A stretch of DNA of 64,000 nt from Mycobacterium conspicuum. Its GTDB lineage: Bacteria > Actinomycetota > Actinomycetes > Mycobacteriales > Mycobacteriaceae. Below, one piece after another: positions 21,068 to 31,569 of the stretch; positions within the stretch are counted from its first letter, which is position 1, and each line of letters opens with the position of its first letter. Under the pieces are notes generated by a model. The model did no database searches and was not told the DNA's origin. It worked only from the letters and a program-made list of their open reading frames with translations. Both the position numbers and the translations under genes were made by a program. The stretch is from contig NZ_AP022613.1 of the NCBI RefSeq assembly GCF_010730195.1, positions 4,154,001 to 4,218,000 of the forward strand. The letters are read 5' to 3'.

Positions 21068-21649
21068 ATGGCCGTACATCTGACCCGCATATACACCCGA
21101 ACCGGTGACGACGGAACGACGGGATTGAGCGATTTCTCACGGGTCTCCAAGAACGACCTTCGCCTGATCGCCTATGCGGACTGCGACGAGGCCAACTCGG
21201 CGATCGGCGTCGCGATCGCCCTCGGCCGGCCCGACGACGAAATCACCGGTGTGCTGCGCCAGATCCAGAACGACTTGTTCGACGCCGGCGCGGACCTGTC
21301 GACCCCGGTGGCGGAAAACCCCGAACACCCGCCCCTGCGAGTGCCGCAGGCCTACATTGACCGGCTTGAGGCGTGGTGCGACAAATACAACGAACCCCTG
21401 CCTGCGCTGAATTCCTTTGTGCTGCCGGGTGGTTCGCCGTTATCGGCCTTGCTGCATGTCGCCCGCACGGTGGCGCGTCGAGCCGAGCGGTCGGCGTGGG
21501 CCGCGGTCGACGCGTACCCCGACGGCGTCAGCGTGTTGCCGGCCAAGTATCTAAACCGGTTGTCGGACTTGCTCTTCATCCTGTCGCGGGCGGCCAATCC
21601 CGATGGTGATGTGCTCTGGCAGCCCGGCGGCGGCGCGGGCAAGCCATAA
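21068..21649 (+). CDS. PduO-type corrinoid (cob(I)alamin) adenosyltransferase
   Basis: 193 residues, orthologue of Rv1314c. Attaches the 5'-deoxyadenosyl group of ATP to cob(I)alamin, producing coenzyme B12 for methylmalonyl-CoA mutase. ATP-binding N-terminal motif IYTRTGDDGTTGLS, and the conserved C-terminal stretch ARRAERSAW...LNRLSDLLFILSR of the trimeric PduO family. ATG 21068 is supported by the family start and a -10 seven bases upstream. Functionally it connects to the epimerase at 4.5 kb. Confidence 0.94.
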   Translation: MAVHLTRIYTRTGDDGTTGLSDFSRVSKNDLRLIAYADCDEANSAIGVAIALGRPDDEITGVLRQIQNDLFDAGADLSTPVAENPEHPPLRVPQAYIDRLEAWCDKYNEPLPALNSFVLPGGSPLSALLHVARTVARRAERSAWAAVDAYPDGVSVLPAKYLNRLSDLLFILSRAANPDGDVLWQPGGGAGKP

Positions 21650-21724
21650 GCCATCGAGTCTGCGTCCAGAGCGAATTCAAGCCAAAAATCAAGCGCTGAT
21701 TGCAGTTTCGGCGCGGCTAGCGTC

Positions 21725-22168
21725 CTAGACGCTGCGGCGACGGGCCCGCGGTGACGGTCGCGACTCCAGCCAGGACAAGAACGCGGTCAACGCCCCTTGG
21801 TCGAGTGCGATCTCGTAGCCACTTCGACGTTCCTGCGTCGAGTCACGCAGTTCGAGCACGACGATCTCGTTGGTCATGATGTCGAACTCGTCGCCGCGTG
21901 GCGCGCGCCGGGCGACGATCTCCACGCCTCGTCTGCTGAGCCGGCGGTCCGGCCACAGTCGCAGGCTGGACAGCCGGTAGAACGCGGCTTCACCCCCGCG
22001 ATAGCGGATCACCCCGTGCCGCCAGCCATGACCTCCGACCGCGGGGATGTCCCGCATGATCCCGGCGGTTCCGCCCTGCCGCAGCTTCCACAACCGATAG
22101 CTGAGGGCCAGAACGGCCGCCCCCAGCACGACGACGAGCGCGACCATGCCGATCATGGGCGCGCTCAT
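21725..22168 (-). CDS. DUF2550 single-pass membrane protein
   Basis: 147 residues, Rv1312-like. One N-terminal membrane segment (about 5-25, MVALVVVLGAAVLALSYRLW), then a soluble domain with RGGEAAFYRLSSLRLWPDRRLSRR. Function unknown. Last gene of the ATP synthase operon, 17 bp after atpC, a conserved position in mycobacteria that suggests a link to the membrane or the synthase but proves none. Confidence 0.88.
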   Translation of the reverse strand: MSAPMIGMVALVVVLGAAVLALSYRLWKLRQGGTAGIMRDIPAVGGHGWRHGVIRYRGGEAAFYRLSSLRLWPDRRLSRRGVEIVARRAPRGDEFDIMTNEIVVLELRDSTQERRSGYEIALDQGALTAFLSWLESRPSPRARRRSV

Positions 22169-22185
22169 GGCCTTGTCCGAGTCGG

Positions 22186-22551
22186 TTAGTCGAGCGCGCC
22201 GACGGCGCGCAGTCTGGCACGACCTCTCGCGGCGATCTTCGGGTCGTCGGACTCGGAGTCCTCCCGGGCCGCTGACTCATCGACCTCCGACTCGAATTCG
22301 GCGGACTCGGCGAGGATGGTGACGCCCTCCTCGGTCACCGACAAAAAGCCACCGTCCACCGCGACCCGCAGATCGTCGTCGCCGTCGCGTTCGACGCGCA
22401 CCATCGCGTCGTCGACCAGTTGGGCCACCAGCGGGATGTGATGGGGCAGGATGCCGATCTCCCCGACGGTGGTGCGGGTGAAGACGAACGTCGCCTCGCC
22501 CGACCAGATTTTCCGGTCGACGGCGACGATCTCGACGTTCAATTCAGCCAT
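22186..22551 (-). CDS. atpC: ATP synthase epsilon subunit AtpC
   Basis: 121 residues. N-terminal beta-sandwich (about 1-85; GEIGILPHHIPLVAQL is the family hallmark) and a short C-terminal helical part. Couples the c-ring to gamma in F1 and restrains ATP hydrolysis. AAAGG ribosome site before ATG 22551. 24 bp after atpD. Confidence 0.96.
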   Translation of the reverse strand: MAELNVEIVAVDRKIWSGEATFVFTRTTVGEIGILPHHIPLVAQLVDDAMVRVERDGDDDLRVAVDGGFLSVTEEGVTILAESAEFESEVDESAAREDSESDDPKIAARGRARLRAVGALD

Positions 22552-22575
22552 GCCATAACACCTTTCGGCTCGGCA

Positions 22576-24033
<1,458 letters not shown>

Positions 24034-24052
24034 GTCTCTTCTTCCTCGTGCG

Positions 24053-24964
24053 CTACTTGGCGTCGGCGAGTGCGTTTGCACCACCGACGATTTCGCTGAT
24101 CTCCTGGGTGATCTGGGCCTGCCGCTCGCGGTTCGCCATCAGCGTCAGTTCTTTGATCAAGTCATCGGCGTTGTCGGTGGCCGACTTCATCGCCCGTTGG
24201 CGCGACGCCAACTCCGATGCCGCCGCTTCCAACAGCGCCGCGTAAACACGCGTGGTCAGGTACCGGGGCAGCAGCGCGTCGAACAGGGTCGTCGCGTCCG
24301 GTTCGAAGGAGTACAGGGTGTGCAGGTCCGGCTCGTCCTCGACGTATTCCATCACCAGCGGGGCGATGCGGTGGGCCACCGCCGCCTGCGACATCATCGA
24401 CTTGAATTCCGAGTAGACGATGTGCAATTCGTCGACGCCCTGGTCGCCGTCGGACTGGTCGTCGTCGCCGGCGCCCTTCATGAACGTCTCGACCAACGTC
24501 GACCCGATCTCGGCGGCGTTCTCGTACTGGGGTTGTTCGGAGAAGCCCATCCACGATTCGGTGATGTCCCAGTTGCGAAACTTGAAGTAGTTGTTGGCCT
24601 TACGGCCCACCGTGTACAGCACCGGCGTCTTGCCCTCCTGGCGCAGCAGGGAGAACAGCTCCTCGGAGCGACGGAAGACACTCGAGTTGTACGCGCCGCA
24701 CAAGCCGCGGTCCGAGGACACCACCAGCACGCCGGCCCGCTTGGGTTCGGCCCGCTCGACCAGCAGCGGGTGGTCCAGAGCCGCTTCGGCGGACAGCGTG
24801 GTGAGCATCGAGGTGATCTGAAATGCGTAGGGCCGCGCGGATTCCAGCCGCGCCTGAGCCTTACCGATGCGCGACGTCGCGATCATCTCCTGGGCCTTGG
24901 TGATCTTTTTGATCGACCCTGCCGATCGAATCCGGCCGCGTAGTTCGCGGAGTGTGGCAGCCAT
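24053..24964 (-). CDS. atpG: ATP synthase gamma subunit AtpG
   Basis: 303 residues, the central rotor stalk. N-terminal RELRGRIRSAGSIKKITKAQEMIA coil and C-terminal ITQEISEIVGGANAL coil are both present. It contains the mycobacterial insertion with GAGDDDQSDGDQG (about 165-180), an acidic loop seen in actinobacterial gamma subunits and reported to affect rotation and coupling. Confidence 0.97.
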   Translation of the reverse strand: MAATLRELRGRIRSAGSIKKITKAQEMIATSRIGKAQARLESARPYAFQITSMLTTLSAEAALDHPLLVERAEPKRAGVLVVSSDRGLCGAYNSSVFRRSEELFSLLRQEGKTPVLYTVGRKANNYFKFRNWDITESWMGFSEQPQYENAAEIGSTLVETFMKGAGDDDQSDGDQGVDELHIVYSEFKSMMSQAAVAHRIAPLVMEYVEDEPDLHTLYSFEPDATTLFDALLPRYLTTRVYAALLEAAASELASRQRAMKSATDNADDLIKELTLMANRERQAQITQEISEIVGGANALADAK

Positions 24965-24970
24965 GGTTAG

Positions 24971-26674
24971 CTACTTCTTGTCTTGCTTCTTAACCGAGCT
25001 CTTGTCCGAGCCGGAGCCCTTGGACTCCTTGGAGTCCTTGGGCTTCTCCTTCTTGACCGGCACGGACTCCTTTTCCAGGTCCTTTTCGTCCAACGCCTCG
25101 ACGTGCTCGTCGGGCACCACCGACCCGCCGTCGGAGGCGGCGAAGCCCTTCTTGAAGTTGTTGATGATCTCCTCGAGCTGCTTCTCGCCCTCTTCGGAGA
25201 GCTTCTGGCTGTCGCGGATGCCGGCCAGGAACTTCTCCTCGGAAGCCCGCATGTGGTCCAGCAATTCGGTTTCGAAGCGCCGGACGTCCTCGACGGGCAC
25301 GGAGTCCAGATGACCGCCGGTGCCCAGGAAGATGGAGATCACCTGCTCCTCGACCGGCATCGGCTGGTATTGCCGTTGCTTGAGGAGTTCGACCAGCCGT
25401 TCACCGCGCTCCAGCTGCGCCTTGGACGTGGCGTCCAGGTCGGAGGCGAACGCGGCGAAGGACTCCAGCTCGCGGTACTGCGACAGGTCCAGACGCAACG
25501 AGCCGGCGACCTCTTTCATGGCCTTGATCTGCGCGGCGCCGCCGACGCGGGACACCGAGACGCCGACGTTGATGGCCGGCCGGACGCCCTGGTTGAACAG
25601 GTCGGATTCCAGGAAGCACTGCCCGTCGGTGATCGAGATGACGTTGGTGGGGATGTAGGCCGAGATGTCGTTGGCCTTGGTCTCGATGATCGGCAGGCCG
25701 GTCAGCGAGCCTCCGCCCAGGTCGTCCGAAAGCTTGGCGCAGCGCTCCAGCAGGCGCGAGTGCAGGTAGAACACGTCGCCGGGGTAGGCCTCGCGGCCGG
25801 GCGGGCGGCGCAGCAGCAGCGAGATCGCGCGGTACGCCTCGGCCTGCTTGCTCAGGTCGTCGAAGACGATCAGGACGTGCTTGCCGTCGTACATCCAGTG
25901 CTGGGCGATCGCCGAACCGGTGTACGGCGCAAGCCATTTGAAGCCGGCGGCGTCCGACGCGGGCGCCGCGACGATGGTGGTGTAGTCCATCGCGCCGCCC
26001 TCTTCCAGCGCGCGGCGCACCGAGGCGATCGTGGTGCCCTTCTGCCCGATGGCCACGTAGACGCAGCGCACCTGCTTCTTCTCGTCGCCGGTCTCCCAGT
26101 TCTGCCGCTGGTTGAGGATGGTGTCCACGCACACCGCGGTCTTGCCGGTCTTGCGGTCGCCGATGATCAGCTGGCGCTGGCCGCGACCGATCGGGGTCAT
26201 GGCGTCGATGGCCTTAATCCCGGTCTGCAGCGGCTCTTTCACGCTTTGGCGCTGCACCACCGACGGGGCCTGGACCTCGAGCGCGCGACGGGTGTCGGTC
26301 TCGATGTCGCCCCGGCCGTCGATGGGCTGGCCGAGCGGGTTGACCACGCGGCCCAAAAACGCGTCACCGACGGGGACCGACAACACCTCGCCGGTGCGCT
26401 TGACCTGTTGGCCCTCTTTGATTTTCTCGAAGTCACCCAGGATCACCGCGCCGATGCTGTGCTCGTCGAGGTTGAGTGCGACACCGAGGACGCCGCCGGG
26501 GAACTCGAGCAGCTCCTGGGTCATGACGGAGGGCAAGCCTTCGACGTGTGCGATGCCGTCGCCGGCCTCGATGACGGTGCCGACCTCCTCGCGCGAGGTG
26601 TCGGAGGTGAAGGAGCTTACGTACTCCTCGATGGCGCCCTGGATGTCTTCAGCCGAGATTGTCAACTCTGCCAT
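24971..26674 (-). CDS. atpA: ATP synthase alpha subunit AtpA, with long charged C-terminal tail
   Basis: 567 residues. Non-catalytic F1 subunit with Walker A GDRKTGKT and the arginine-finger region (SVSRVGGAAQIKAMKEVAG). The body is standard to about residue 510. The last 50 residues are a Lys/Ser/Asp/Glu-rich tail (EKPKDSKESKGSGSDK...). Mycobacterial alpha subunits are known to have a C-terminal extension that suppresses ATP hydrolysis; this one seems longer than the 549-residue M. tuberculosis protein. Confidence 0.97.
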   Translation of the reverse strand: MAELTISAEDIQGAIEEYVSSFTSDTSREEVGTVIEAGDGIAHVEGLPSVMTQELLEFPGGVLGVALNLDEHSIGAVILGDFEKIKEGQQVKRTGEVLSVPVGDAFLGRVVNPLGQPIDGRGDIETDTRRALEVQAPSVVQRQSVKEPLQTGIKAIDAMTPIGRGQRQLIIGDRKTGKTAVCVDTILNQRQNWETGDEKKQVRCVYVAIGQKGTTIASVRRALEEGGAMDYTTIVAAPASDAAGFKWLAPYTGSAIAQHWMYDGKHVLIVFDDLSKQAEAYRAISLLLRRPPGREAYPGDVFYLHSRLLERCAKLSDDLGGGSLTGLPIIETKANDISAYIPTNVISITDGQCFLESDLFNQGVRPAINVGVSVSRVGGAAQIKAMKEVAGSLRLDLSQYRELESFAAFASDLDATSKAQLERGERLVELLKQRQYQPMPVEEQVISIFLGTGGHLDSVPVEDVRRFETELLDHMRASEEKFLAGIRDSQKLSEEGEKQLEEIINNFKKGFAASDGGSVVPDEHVEALDEKDLEKESVPVKKEKPKDSKESKGSGSDKSSVKKQDKK

Positions 26675-26720
26675 GGCTTTTCGTCTTCCTACTTGATTTC
26701 GCGTGCGTGTGTGTTGAGTG

Positions 26721-28058
26721 TTAGTCGGGTAGCTGAGCCTCGGCCGCGGACAGGCGGGACGAGAGCGTCCCGTCGATCACCTCGTCGGCCACCGCGATCA
26801 GCAGGCCACCGAGCAGCTCCGCGTCGATCTGCAGCTGCACCGTCACCGGATGGCCGTAGATGCGACTCAGGATTTCGATGAGGCGGGTCCGCTGGGCATC
26901 GCTGAGTTCGCCGGCCGCGCTGACCTGCGCGACGATTTCGCCGCGGCGCGCCACCGCGACGTCGGCCAGGAACTTCAGCGCCTCTTCGGCCGGCTCGTCC
27001 TTCAGCAGCTCGACGGTCTGATAGAGAAGGGCGCGCGCGACCGGGTTGACGTGGCTGACGTTCGCCAGCAGCTTGCGCACCAACCCCACCCGGCCCTCGG
27101 CCGGAGCGGCGTAGTCGCCCAACAGAATCCCCAGGCGCGGCTGCGACTGGACGATCCGGGCAAACCGAAACAGTTGCTCTTCGACCTCGTCGACCCGATC
27201 CTCGCGTTCGGCGACTTCGAGCAGCGCCTGCCGAGAGACGTGCTCGATGGCGTCGATCAGATCGGCGTTGGCCGACCACCGCTCGGATACGGCTGCCCGC
27301 AGCACGTCGAGCGTGGCGTCGCCGACCTGACCGGAGACCAGTCGTTCCAGCAGGCGGACCCGGGGGGTCGCGTCTTCGGCGGGCACGGTGAGGTAGCGCG
27401 TGACGACGAGTTCGCCTTTCAGCAGTCGCGCCACCGACACCAGCTCACTGGAAAGGCTGGAAAGCCCGTCGTTGTCAAGGCCTTTGGCGATCGTCGCGAA
27501 CCGGGCCGACAGGCTTTGCAGAGCGTCCCGGCTGGCCGAGCGCATCTTTTTCATCAGCGGGTACTCGACGTCGGCGGGCGCCGGCGCCATGGCGTCGAGT
27601 TCGTCCAGGAACCGGTCCACCGTGGCGGATTGCTGCTTGGCGTCGGCGACGTAGTTGCGCACCAATTCGCTTGCCTGACGGACGGATTCGTGGCCCAGCT
27701 CCAGGCGCAGCTGGCGGGTCAGCTGGGCACGCAGCAGTTCTACCTGGCGGTCGCCCTGCACCTTGATGCGTTCGGCGTCTACCCCGGCCTGCGCCTCCAT
27801 TTGCTCGGTGGTGCGCTCCGCGTCGGCCTTGGCCTCCTCGACGATCCGCTCCGCCTCGTCCTTGGCGGCTTCCACGGCCTTGCTGTGGGCCGCGGTCGAT
27901 TCGGTGAGGCGCGCGGCGGCCTGCTCGGAGTCCTTCAACTGTTGACGAACGGCGTCCTGACGTGCCGTCATCATGTTGCGCACGGGTGGCACGACGTAGC
28001 GCCAGACCAGCAGCACGATGGCGATGAACCCGATCAGCTGTCCGATGAATGTCGACAT
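26721..28058 (-). CDS. atpH: ATP synthase fused b'-delta subunit
   Basis: 445 residues, the actinobacterial fusion. Residues 1-25 form a b-type membrane anchor (FIGQLIGFIAIVLLVWRYVV), about 30-165 a long coiled coil (b stalk), and about 170-445 the delta (OSCP) domain that caps F1. It forms the peripheral stalk together with AtpF. 4 bp after atpF. Confidence 0.97.
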   Translation of the reverse strand: MSTFIGQLIGFIAIVLLVWRYVVPPVRNMMTARQDAVRQQLKDSEQAAARLTESTAAHSKAVEAAKDEAERIVEEAKADAERTTEQMEAQAGVDAERIKVQGDRQVELLRAQLTRQLRLELGHESVRQASELVRNYVADAKQQSATVDRFLDELDAMAPAPADVEYPLMKKMRSASRDALQSLSARFATIAKGLDNDGLSSLSSELVSVARLLKGELVVTRYLTVPAEDATPRVRLLERLVSGQVGDATLDVLRAAVSERWSANADLIDAIEHVSRQALLEVAEREDRVDEVEEQLFRFARIVQSQPRLGILLGDYAAPAEGRVGLVRKLLANVSHVNPVARALLYQTVELLKDEPAEEALKFLADVAVARRGEIVAQVSAAGELSDAQRTRLIEILSRIYGHPVTVQLQIDAELLGGLLIAVADEVIDGTLSSRLSAAEAQLPD

Positions 28059-28062
28059 GGTG

Positions 28063-28572
28063 CTACTTCGCCGCTGCCGTGGAGGTGATGTCGACGCCGA
28101 GGATCCGGCTGGCCAACGTCTCCGACATGGCGGCTACGTTGGCGCGCAGGTCCAGCTCCACGGCGTCGCGTTCCCGTTTCAATTGCTCCGCGGCCAGCTG
28201 CAACGTCGACAACACTTCCTGCTCGGCACGAGCGCGGGCGTCGTCGACGACCTTGCGGCCCTCGGCCCGAGCATCGTCGCGGAAGGACGACGCCTGCACG
28301 CGGGCTTCCTTCATCGCCTCTTCGTAATCGGCCTGCGCGGCTTCGAACTGCTCCGCCGACTTCTTGTTGTCGGCGGCGGTCTTGGCAACCATGGCGTCGC
28401 GTTCGCGCAGCACCTTCAAAATCGACGGCACTACGAAGGTGCCGATGATGGCCAGCACCAGCAAGAAGATGGCCAGCACGAAGAAGAAGGTGCCGTTGGG
28501 GACGAGAAAGTTGTTCCCCTCCGCCGCCACTGTCTGGCTGGATGCCAGCACACTCAGGGTCGTGTCACCCAT
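28063..28572 (-). CDS. atpF: ATP synthase b subunit AtpF
   Basis: 169 residues from ATG 28572 (GTG 28575 is directly before it). One membrane helix (about 28-50, FFFVLAIFLLVLAIIGTFVV) then a long charged coiled coil. It pairs with the fused b'-delta to make the peripheral stalk. No clear Shine-Dalgarno; translation is probably coupled to atpE, whose stop is 9 bp upstream. Confidence 0.95.
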   Translation of the reverse strand: MGDTTLSVLASSQTVAAEGNNFLVPNGTFFFVLAIFLLVLAIIGTFVVPSILKVLRERDAMVAKTAADNKKSAEQFEAAQADYEEAMKEARVQASSFRDDARAEGRKVVDDARARAEQEVLSTLQLAAEQLKRERDAVELDLRANVAAMSETLASRILGVDITSTAAAK

Positions 28573-28581
28573 CACGACGAA

Positions 28582-28833
28582 CTAGCCGACGGGCGTGGCG
28601 AAGACGAACAGCGCCATGAACGCCAGGTTGATGAAGTAGGCGGCCTCAACCAGACCGACGGTGATGAAGAACGGCGTGAACAGCCGTCCCTGTGCCTCGG
28701 GCTGCCGAGCAACACCTGAGATCAGTGCGTTACCGGCAATGCCGTCACCGATACCGGCGCCGATGGCGCCACCGCCCATGATGATCCCACCGCCGATTAG
28801 CGCAGCGGCAGCAACTTGAGGGTCAAGAGCCAT
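28582..28833 (-). CDS. atpE: ATP synthase c subunit AtpE (bedaquiline target)
   Basis: 83 residues, two membrane helices joined by the polar loop ARQPEAQGR. The proton-carrying Glu is in GLVEAAYFINLAFM (Mtb E61; numbered +2 here because of two extra N-terminal residues). Positions known to give bedaquiline resistance when altered (Mtb D28, L59, E61, A63, I66) all carry the susceptible residue. Start ATG with AGGAGG upstream. Confidence 0.98.
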   Translation of the reverse strand: MALDPQVAAAALIGGGIIMGGGAIGAGIGDGIAGNALISGVARQPEAQGRLFTPFFITVGLVEAAYFINLAFMALFVFATPVG

Positions 28834-28872
28834 TCTTTCCTCCTATATATCTGGGTTGTAAGTCGTGAGGTT

Positions 28873-29622
28873 TCAGTGGTGGTCTTCTTCGAGCTCCATC
28901 GCCTGGCTGAAGTACAGGACGGTCAGCAGGGCGAAGATGAAGGCCTGGATCGCACCGACGAATAGGTCGAATGATTTCCAGATCGCGTTAGGCAGCCACA
29001 GCACGTAGGGCGGGAACATCGCGATGAGCGCGACCAAAATGCCGCCGGCGAAGATGTTGCCGAAAAGTCGGAGGGACAACGAGATTGGCTTGGCGAGTTC
29101 TTCGACGACGTTGATCGGCGCCAGGACCGCGACGTGTCCCTTCAGCACCTTGATCGGGTGGCCGATGATGCCGCGGCGCCAGATCCCGGCCGCGTGATAG
29201 CAGACGAAGACGAACAGGGCCAGCGCCAGCACGTAATTGATGTCCGCGGCCGCCGATGACAGCAGTTCGGTGGTCTTGCCGTCCTTTTCGTATTGCAGCG
29301 GCAGGACCGAGAGCCAGTTGGAGATCAGGATGAACACGAAGATGGTCACCGCGAGCGGCAGGACGAAGGGCGCGATACGCATGCCGATCGCGCTTTCGAC
29401 CTGATTGCGCATCTGGATCGTGATCGCTTCGAAGAACAGCTGCACACCGCCCGGCACGTCGGTCGAGGTGACCTTGGAGCGCAGGTAGAAGGCCATCGCG
29501 ATGACGATCGCGGCGGCGATCGCGGTCGAGTAGATGGTGTCGGTGTTGACGGTCATGCCGAGCCAGGTGGCCGTGTGGTGCTCGCCGACCTCGATTTGGG
29601 CGGCCAGGATGGACTCAGTCAT
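28873..29622 (-). CDS. atpB: ATP synthase a subunit AtpB
   Basis: 249 residues, five to six membrane helices. Forms the proton half-channels beside the c-ring. The essential arginine lies in ISLSLRLFGNIFAGG. Overlaps the upstream AtpI-like gene by 8 bp. Confidence 0.97.
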   Translation of the reverse strand: MTESILAAQIEVGEHHTATWLGMTVNTDTIYSTAIAAAIVIAMAFYLRSKVTSTDVPGGVQLFFEAITIQMRNQVESAIGMRIAPFVLPLAVTIFVFILISNWLSVLPLQYEKDGKTTELLSSAAADINYVLALALFVFVCYHAAGIWRRGIIGHPIKVLKGHVAVLAPINVVEELAKPISLSLRLFGNIFAGGILVALIAMFPPYVLWLPNAIWKSFDLFVGAIQAFIFALLTVLYFSQAMELEEDHH

Positions 29623-30064
29623 CGCTGGCGCTCCCTCCTTCCGTCGTTTCGGTTCCCGTGCGCAGCTTCTTCCAGACCGGCAGCGCGGTCGACAAGACCA
29701 GCAGCACCTGGAAAAGCGCGAGCCCGAACAGCACGCCTAAGCCACCGGCGTGCCGGAAAACAAAGGCGATGATTAGCCCAACGACGGTGATGACGGCCAG
29801 CCGTGTCGCCGAATTGAGGGCCATCGAGCTTTTCATTGGATGTTCTTTGGCGGTGATCGATGCAACCGAGCGCTGCACCAAAATGGCATTGAGCAAACCC
29901 AGTAACAGCCCCACGCCGAAGAACACCCCAACCATCGGGTGACCGGCCAGGGCGGCCGCGGCTATGGCCGCCGCGGCGATAACAACGCTGATGACAAAGA
30001 GGCGGACGGGACGGAAAGCCACAGAGGGAAACACCAACGGCGCGTCCTGCGCTGGTGTCGTCAC
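29615..30064 (-). CDS. AtpI-like membrane protein, first gene of the atp operon
   Basis: 149 residues, four predicted membrane helices (about 20-42, 44-64, 87-105, 108-130). Corresponds to Rv1303. By position it is the equivalent of AtpI, which helps c-ring assembly or magnesium supply in other bacteria; sequence similarity is low. GTG start at 30064. Confidence 0.85.
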   Translation of the reverse strand: MTTPAQDAPLVFPSVAFRPVRLFVISVVIAAAAIAAAALAGHPMVGVFFGVGLLLGLLNAILVQRSVASITAKEHPMKSSMALNSATRLAVITVVGLIIAFVFRHAGGLGVLFGLALFQVLLVLSTALPVWKKLRTGTETTEGGSASDD

Positions 30065-30320
30065 TGCAGCACCTCATCCCAGGTTGATAAAGCGGGAACC
30101 CCCCGATCGACTGATCGGTGGCCCGCCGAGCGTATCGCAGTGCTTTTGCAGGAAACGCAAGGGGTCGCTCCCTACGGCCGACGTCAGTCGATCATGATCC
30201 AGCCCGCCCGAATTCGCGTACGACGGGCCGGTTGACCGGCAACCCACCGGGTTCTTTTTGGGGTTCTACCTGCACCGTACCATATGTCGGGCTCAGCTAC
30301 TACCGTCTGTCGTAGGTTCG
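30065..30320 (-). promoter_or_regulatory. wecA to atp intergenic region
   Basis: 256 bp without a gene, the natural place for the atp operon promoter. A perfect inverted repeat CCGATC-GACT-GATCGG is at 30103-30118, about 40 bp before the first atp start. A weak promoter-like TTGCGT ... TACGCT pair has too long a spacer (20 nt) to be sure of. Smaller repeats near the wecA end (AACCC-GGT-GGGTT) may be a weak terminator. Confidence 0.4.
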
Positions 30321-31538
30321 CTAGTCGCTGTCGTAGCCCTCGTAGTCGTCGTCGCGGCGGCGCAGCAGTGGTATCACCGTGGCGACGCCCGCGACGACGA
30401 TCGCCCCCAACATCACCGCTCCGGTGTCCCGGGGGTTAAAGAAGATCGAGCTGGCCGCCCCCAGCGCGACGATGCCCACCCAGAGATAGATCAACAGCAC
30501 CACGCGGCGGTGGGAATGACCGATCTGCAGCAGCCGGTGATGCAGGTGCATCTTGTCGGGACTGAACGCGCTGCGCCCCGCCCGGGTGCGGCGCACGATG
30601 GCCAGCAGCAGGTCCAGGATCGGCCACAACATCACCGCGACCACCAGCAGGAAGGGTGACAGCAGAGCAAACACGTCGCGGGCGCCGTAGGCGTTCTGCG
30701 AGATCGGGCCGGCGGCGGTGGTGGAGGCGGCGGCAAGCATCAAGCCGATCAGCATCGACCCGGAGTCGCCCATGAAGATCTTGGCCGGGTGGAAGTTGTG
30801 TGGCAGAAAACCGAGGCAGGCTCCGGCCAGCACCACCGAGATCACCGCCGGCGGATAGAACAGCACGTCGCCGCCGTGGTCGCGGAGCAGCCCCACGGAG
30901 AACATGCAGATCGCCATCGCGGTGATCAGTCCGAGCCCGGCGGCCAGCCCGTCGAGTCCGTCGACGAAGTTCATCGCGTTGACGAACGACACGGTCAGCG
31001 CCAGGGTGAGCAGGATCGACGACGCCTGGTCCAGCACGATCGTGCCGACGCCGCCGAGCGGGATGTACAGGACGCTCCAGGCGACGCCCATGGTGACCAG
31101 CACGCTGGCCGCGGTGATCTGGCCCGCGAACTTCGTCAGCGCGTCCAGGCCCCACCGGTCGTCGATCAAGCCGATGCCCATGATGACCGCACCCGCCACC
31201 AGCACCGCGGGCATGCCGCTGGTGTAGACGAACCCGCGGGTGAGCGCCGGAAGTTGGGATGCGAGAAAGACGGCCGAGACGACGCCGACAAACATCGCCA
31301 GCCCGCCCATGCGCGGGGTCGGCGTCACATGCACGTCGCGTTCGCGCGGGTAAGCGACCGCGCCCAGCCTGGTCGCCAGGACCCGCACGGGACCGGTGAC
31401 GAAGTAGGTGATGATCGCCGCGGTCAGGCCGACTAGGGCAAGCTCACGGAGCGGCACGCCGGCGCTGCGGTCGGAGAGGGCGAGCAAACCACCGGCAAGG
31501 CTGGTTATGTCGCTGGACACCTGGAGACCGTACTGCAC
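30321..31538 (-). CDS. wecA: Decaprenyl-phosphate GlcNAc-1-phosphate transferase WecA
   Basis: 405 residues, about 11 membrane helices. Starts the linker unit that joins arabinogalactan to peptidoglycan by moving GlcNAc-1-P onto decaprenyl phosphate. Catalytic motifs: GLIDDRWG (DD), NFVDGLDGLAAG, IFMGDSGSM and HLHHR. GTG 31538 matches the Mtb start QYGLQVSSD; a TTG lies directly before it. Same strand as, and 31 bp after, the sua5-like gene. Confidence 0.95.
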   Translation of the reverse strand: MQYGLQVSSDITSLAGGLLALSDRSAGVPLRELALVGLTAAIITYFVTGPVRVLATRLGAVAYPRERDVHVTPTPRMGGLAMFVGVVSAVFLASQLPALTRGFVYTSGMPAVLVAGAVIMGIGLIDDRWGLDALTKFAGQITAASVLVTMGVAWSVLYIPLGGVGTIVLDQASSILLTLALTVSFVNAMNFVDGLDGLAAGLGLITAMAICMFSVGLLRDHGGDVLFYPPAVISVVLAGACLGFLPHNFHPAKIFMGDSGSMLIGLMLAAASTTAAGPISQNAYGARDVFALLSPFLLVVAVMLWPILDLLLAIVRRTRAGRSAFSPDKMHLHHRLLQIGHSHRRVVLLIYLWVGIVALGAASSIFFNPRDTGAVMLGAIVVAGVATVIPLLRRRDDDYEGYDSD

Positions 31539-31569
31539 CAAACTGAGAGGCTGGCCGACCGGCTCGGCG

